Shown piece after piece: positions 6,591-7,931 of a DNA stretch of 7,931 nucleotides. Source of the stretch: an uncultured Collinsella sp. GTDB lineage: Bacteria > Actinomycetota > Coriobacteriia > Coriobacteriales > Coriobacteriaceae. The notes beneath the pieces are model-generated. The model made no database searches. It was not told the DNA's origin and saw only the letters and a program-made list of their open reading frames with translations. Position 1 is the stretch's first letter; each line of letters starts with the position of its first letter. The position numbers and the translations under genes are program-made. Location: the NCBI GenBank assembly GCA_902495265.1, contig CABUWR010000056.1, forward strand, positions 1-7,931, in the 5' to 3' direction.

Positions 6591-6835
6591 CTAGTCTTCC
6601 TTGCGGCGGAAACGAGCAAGAAAGACTCCGATTGCGGCGATCGCGGCACCCAGGCCGCCGATCGCGGCGACGGTCGCCACCGTTTGATCACCGGTGCTCG
6701 CAAGTGAGTTAGCGGACTTGCCACCCTGAGCCTTGTCACCAGCGGGCTTTCCCGCCTGGGCGCCATCGTTCGAACCGCCGGATGTCTGCCCACCGTTGCC
6801 GGAACCCTGATTGCCACCGGACGCACAAAGCCCCT
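6591..6835 (-). pseudogene. Orphan C-terminal cell-wall sorting signal of a lost surface protein
   Basis: About 80 codons encode a complete Gram-positive anchor tail. There is a Gly/Asn/Ser-rich linker (GGNQGSGNGGQTSGG), the sortase-type motif LASTGD (6687-6704), a hydrophobic segment of about 20 residues (TVATVAAIGGLGAAIAAIGV) and the basic end RFRRKED. The motif is an LPXTG variant with Ala in place of Pro. The frame stays open back into carB, but upstream of about 6835 it reads unrelated sequence. A possible GTG near 6863 has no ribosome-binding site, and there is no signal peptide or functional domain. I therefore read it as the 3' remnant of a wall-anchored adhesin or enzyme, or as a reserve tail for recombination with other surface genes. 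The following hairpin at 6530-6557 fits as its terminator. Confidence 0.7.
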
Positions 6836-6867
6836 TCTGCAGTACACGGTACAGCCAAGTCACCGCA

Positions 6868-6957
6868 GGCCGGGGCGGGGGAGCCGAATTTCCCACTGAG
6901 CGACTCTGCTTGCAGCCGGAGCGAAAGGGGGAAATCTCGGCCCCTCCCGCCCCGGCC
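6868..6957. repeat. 90-nt GC-rich imperfect palindrome after carB
   Basis: The left arm (6868-6894) and right arm (6929-6957) are complementary through a 12-bp perfect outer block (GGCCGGGGCGGG). A short bulged zone follows, then CCGA and ATTTCCC blocks. The 34-base loop has minor internal pairing (CTGC-AA-GCAG on the minus strand). It begins 12 bases after the carB stop. No T tract follows, so it is not a simple intrinsic terminator. It may protect the 3' end, act as a Rho-associated stop, or be a palindromic repeat unit. The flanking bases to 6836 hold no gene. Confidence 0.6.
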
Positions 6958-6969
6958 GGACAGGTCAGT

Positions 6970-7931
6970 CTACACCGTGTGCTGCGGCAGGTCCTGCAGG
7001 GCGATGACGTCCATGCCCATGTCGTTGGCGCTGCCGTGACCCTGCTGGTCCTCGCGCACGGCCTCGATGGCACTCACGTAGGTGTTGGCGGCAGACATCG
7101 CCGTCACGCAGGTCACACCGCGACGCACGGCCTCGGTACGTAGCAGGTAGCCATCGCCACGCGAGCCCGGGCCGTACGGCGTGTTGATGATTACCGCAAT
7201 CTTGCCATCGGCGATGAGGTCGCCGATGTTGGGACGCTCGCCGTCGTGTGGGCCGCTGATCTTCTCCACGACTTCGCACGTCACGTTGCCGCCGCGCAGC
7301 ACGCGCGCCGTACCCTCGGTGGAGCAGATATCAAAGCCCAGGTAGCGCAGGATACGGGCGACCGAAAGGATATGACGCTTGTCGCGGTCGCACACGCTGA
7401 TGAACACCTTGCCGCAGCTCGGATCGGGCAGTTTGTAGTCGATCGCCAGCTGCGTCTTGGCATATGCCTCGGGATAGCTCTTGGCGATACCCATGACCTC
7501 GCCCGTCGACTTCATCTCGGGCCCCAGGATAACGTCGGCTCCCGGGAAACGGCCCCAGGGCATAACGGCTTCCTTCATGCAGAACCAGTCCAGCTGACGC
7601 TCGTCGCTCGGCAGGCCCAGGCTCGCGATGGAATCGCCTGCCATGATACGCGCCGCGCACTTGGCGAGCGGCACACCGGTGGCCTTGGAGATAAACGGCA
7701 CGGTACGGCTTGCGCGCGGATTGGCCTCGATCACGTAAACGGTCTCACCCTTGATGGCGTACTGCACGTTGACCAGGCCGCGTACGCCCAGCGCCATCGC
7801 GATGCGGCGCGTAGTCTCGCGGAGCTTCGCCTGCAGGCTCTCACTAAAGCTGAACGGCGGAATGCACGTCGCAGAGTCACCGGAGTGGATGCCGGCCTCC
7901 TCGATATGCTCCAGGATACCGCCGATGTAGA
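6970..7931 (-). CDS. carB: Carbamoyl-phosphate synthase large subunit, C-terminal part
   Basis: The last 319 residues of an enzyme of about 1,060-1,070 residues; the start lies off the right edge. With CarA it makes carbamoyl phosphate from bicarbonate, glutamine-derived ammonia and two ATP, for pyrimidine and arginine synthesis in the cytoplasm. The fragment opens in the second ATP-grasp half with GGILEHIEEAGIHSGDSA, then NVQYA and YVIEANPRASRTVPF (about 65-79), both signatures of CarB. From about residue 175 it is the MGS-like allosteric domain, starting KVFISVCDRDKR and containing STEGTARVL and NTPYGPGSRGDGYLLR. In characterised enzymes this domain binds UMP or ornithine. The C-terminus (DLPQHTV) is a normal length. 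No frameshift is visible. The partner carA and the other pyr genes are presumably to the right, outside the window. Confidence 0.97.
   Translation of the reverse strand, partial: YIGGILEHIEEAGIHSGDSATCIPPFSFSESLQAKLRETTRRIAMALGVRGLVNVQYAIKGETVYVIEANPRASRTVPFISKATGVPLAKCAARIMAGDSIASLGLPSDERQLDWFCMKEAVMPWGRFPGADVILGPEMKSTGEVMGIAKSYPEAYAKTQLAIDYKLPDPSCGKVFISVCDRDKRHILSVARILRYLGFDICSTEGTARVLRGGNVTCEVVEKISGPHDGERPNIGDLIADGKIAVIINTPYGPGSRGDGYLLRTEAVRRGVTCVTAMSAANTYVSAIEAVREDQQGHGSANDMGMDVIALQDLPQHTV

Noticed and set aside
6578..6847. An 89-codon frame overlapping the sorting-signal remnant
   Set aside because: It reads Arg/Ser/Pro-rich sequence without a domain; the other frame gives a complete anchor motif with a membrane segment.

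Overview
The window fits a high-GC gut actinomycete of the class Coriobacteriia, most likely Collinsella or a close relative. This is an inference from gene content and style: GC is high in the flanking genes, a secreted multidomain glycosidase is present, and a surface-protein tail carries an LASTGD sorting motif. No rRNA or other marker is present to confirm it. Every supported gene lies on the minus strand, so transcription runs from right to left.

Region by region, in transcription order. The right edge holds the last ~320 codons of carB (carbamoyl-phosphate synthase large subunit, 6970-7931). Just after its stop comes a very GC-rich ~90-nt imperfect palindrome (6868-6957). Next is an orphan C-terminal cell-wall sorting signal (about 6591-6835) with no start or catalytic part, which looks like the remnant of a surface protein, followed by a terminator-like hairpin (6530-6557). 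A complete AAA-type ATPase of the DUF4143 group follows (5112-6323). Its promoter appears to lie inside a perfect 14-bp inverted repeat. A long 64-nt hairpin (5021-5084) separates it from a type II toxin-antitoxin operon (Phd/YefM-like antitoxin 4557-4877, RelE/ParE-like toxin 4210-4560) that ends in a good intrinsic terminator (4119-4153). About 700 bases without a credible gene follow, including a ~200-bp element bounded by 25-bp near-perfect inverted repeats (3893-4093). Last is the 5' 1,170 codons of a secreted family GH31 glycoside hydrolase with FN3 and CBM32-like domains (3512 to the left edge), with a promoter and a LacI-type palindrome upstream.

Base composition changes sharply. The GH31 and carB genes are clearly GC-rich, while roughly 3,660-6,420 (intergenic element, toxin-antitoxin pair, ATPase) is about 43-50% GC in the lines I counted. 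I read this middle block as an accessory island of stability and selfish-type genes lying between a host core gene and a carbohydrate-use gene. The GH31 enzyme probably acts outside the cell on host or dietary glycans. The toxin-antitoxin pair and the ATPase are independent of it. I found no CRISPR array, tRNA, transposase or clearly new multi-gene system. The least explained items are the inverted-repeat element, the ATPase operator, and the palindrome plus orphan sorting signal next to carB.
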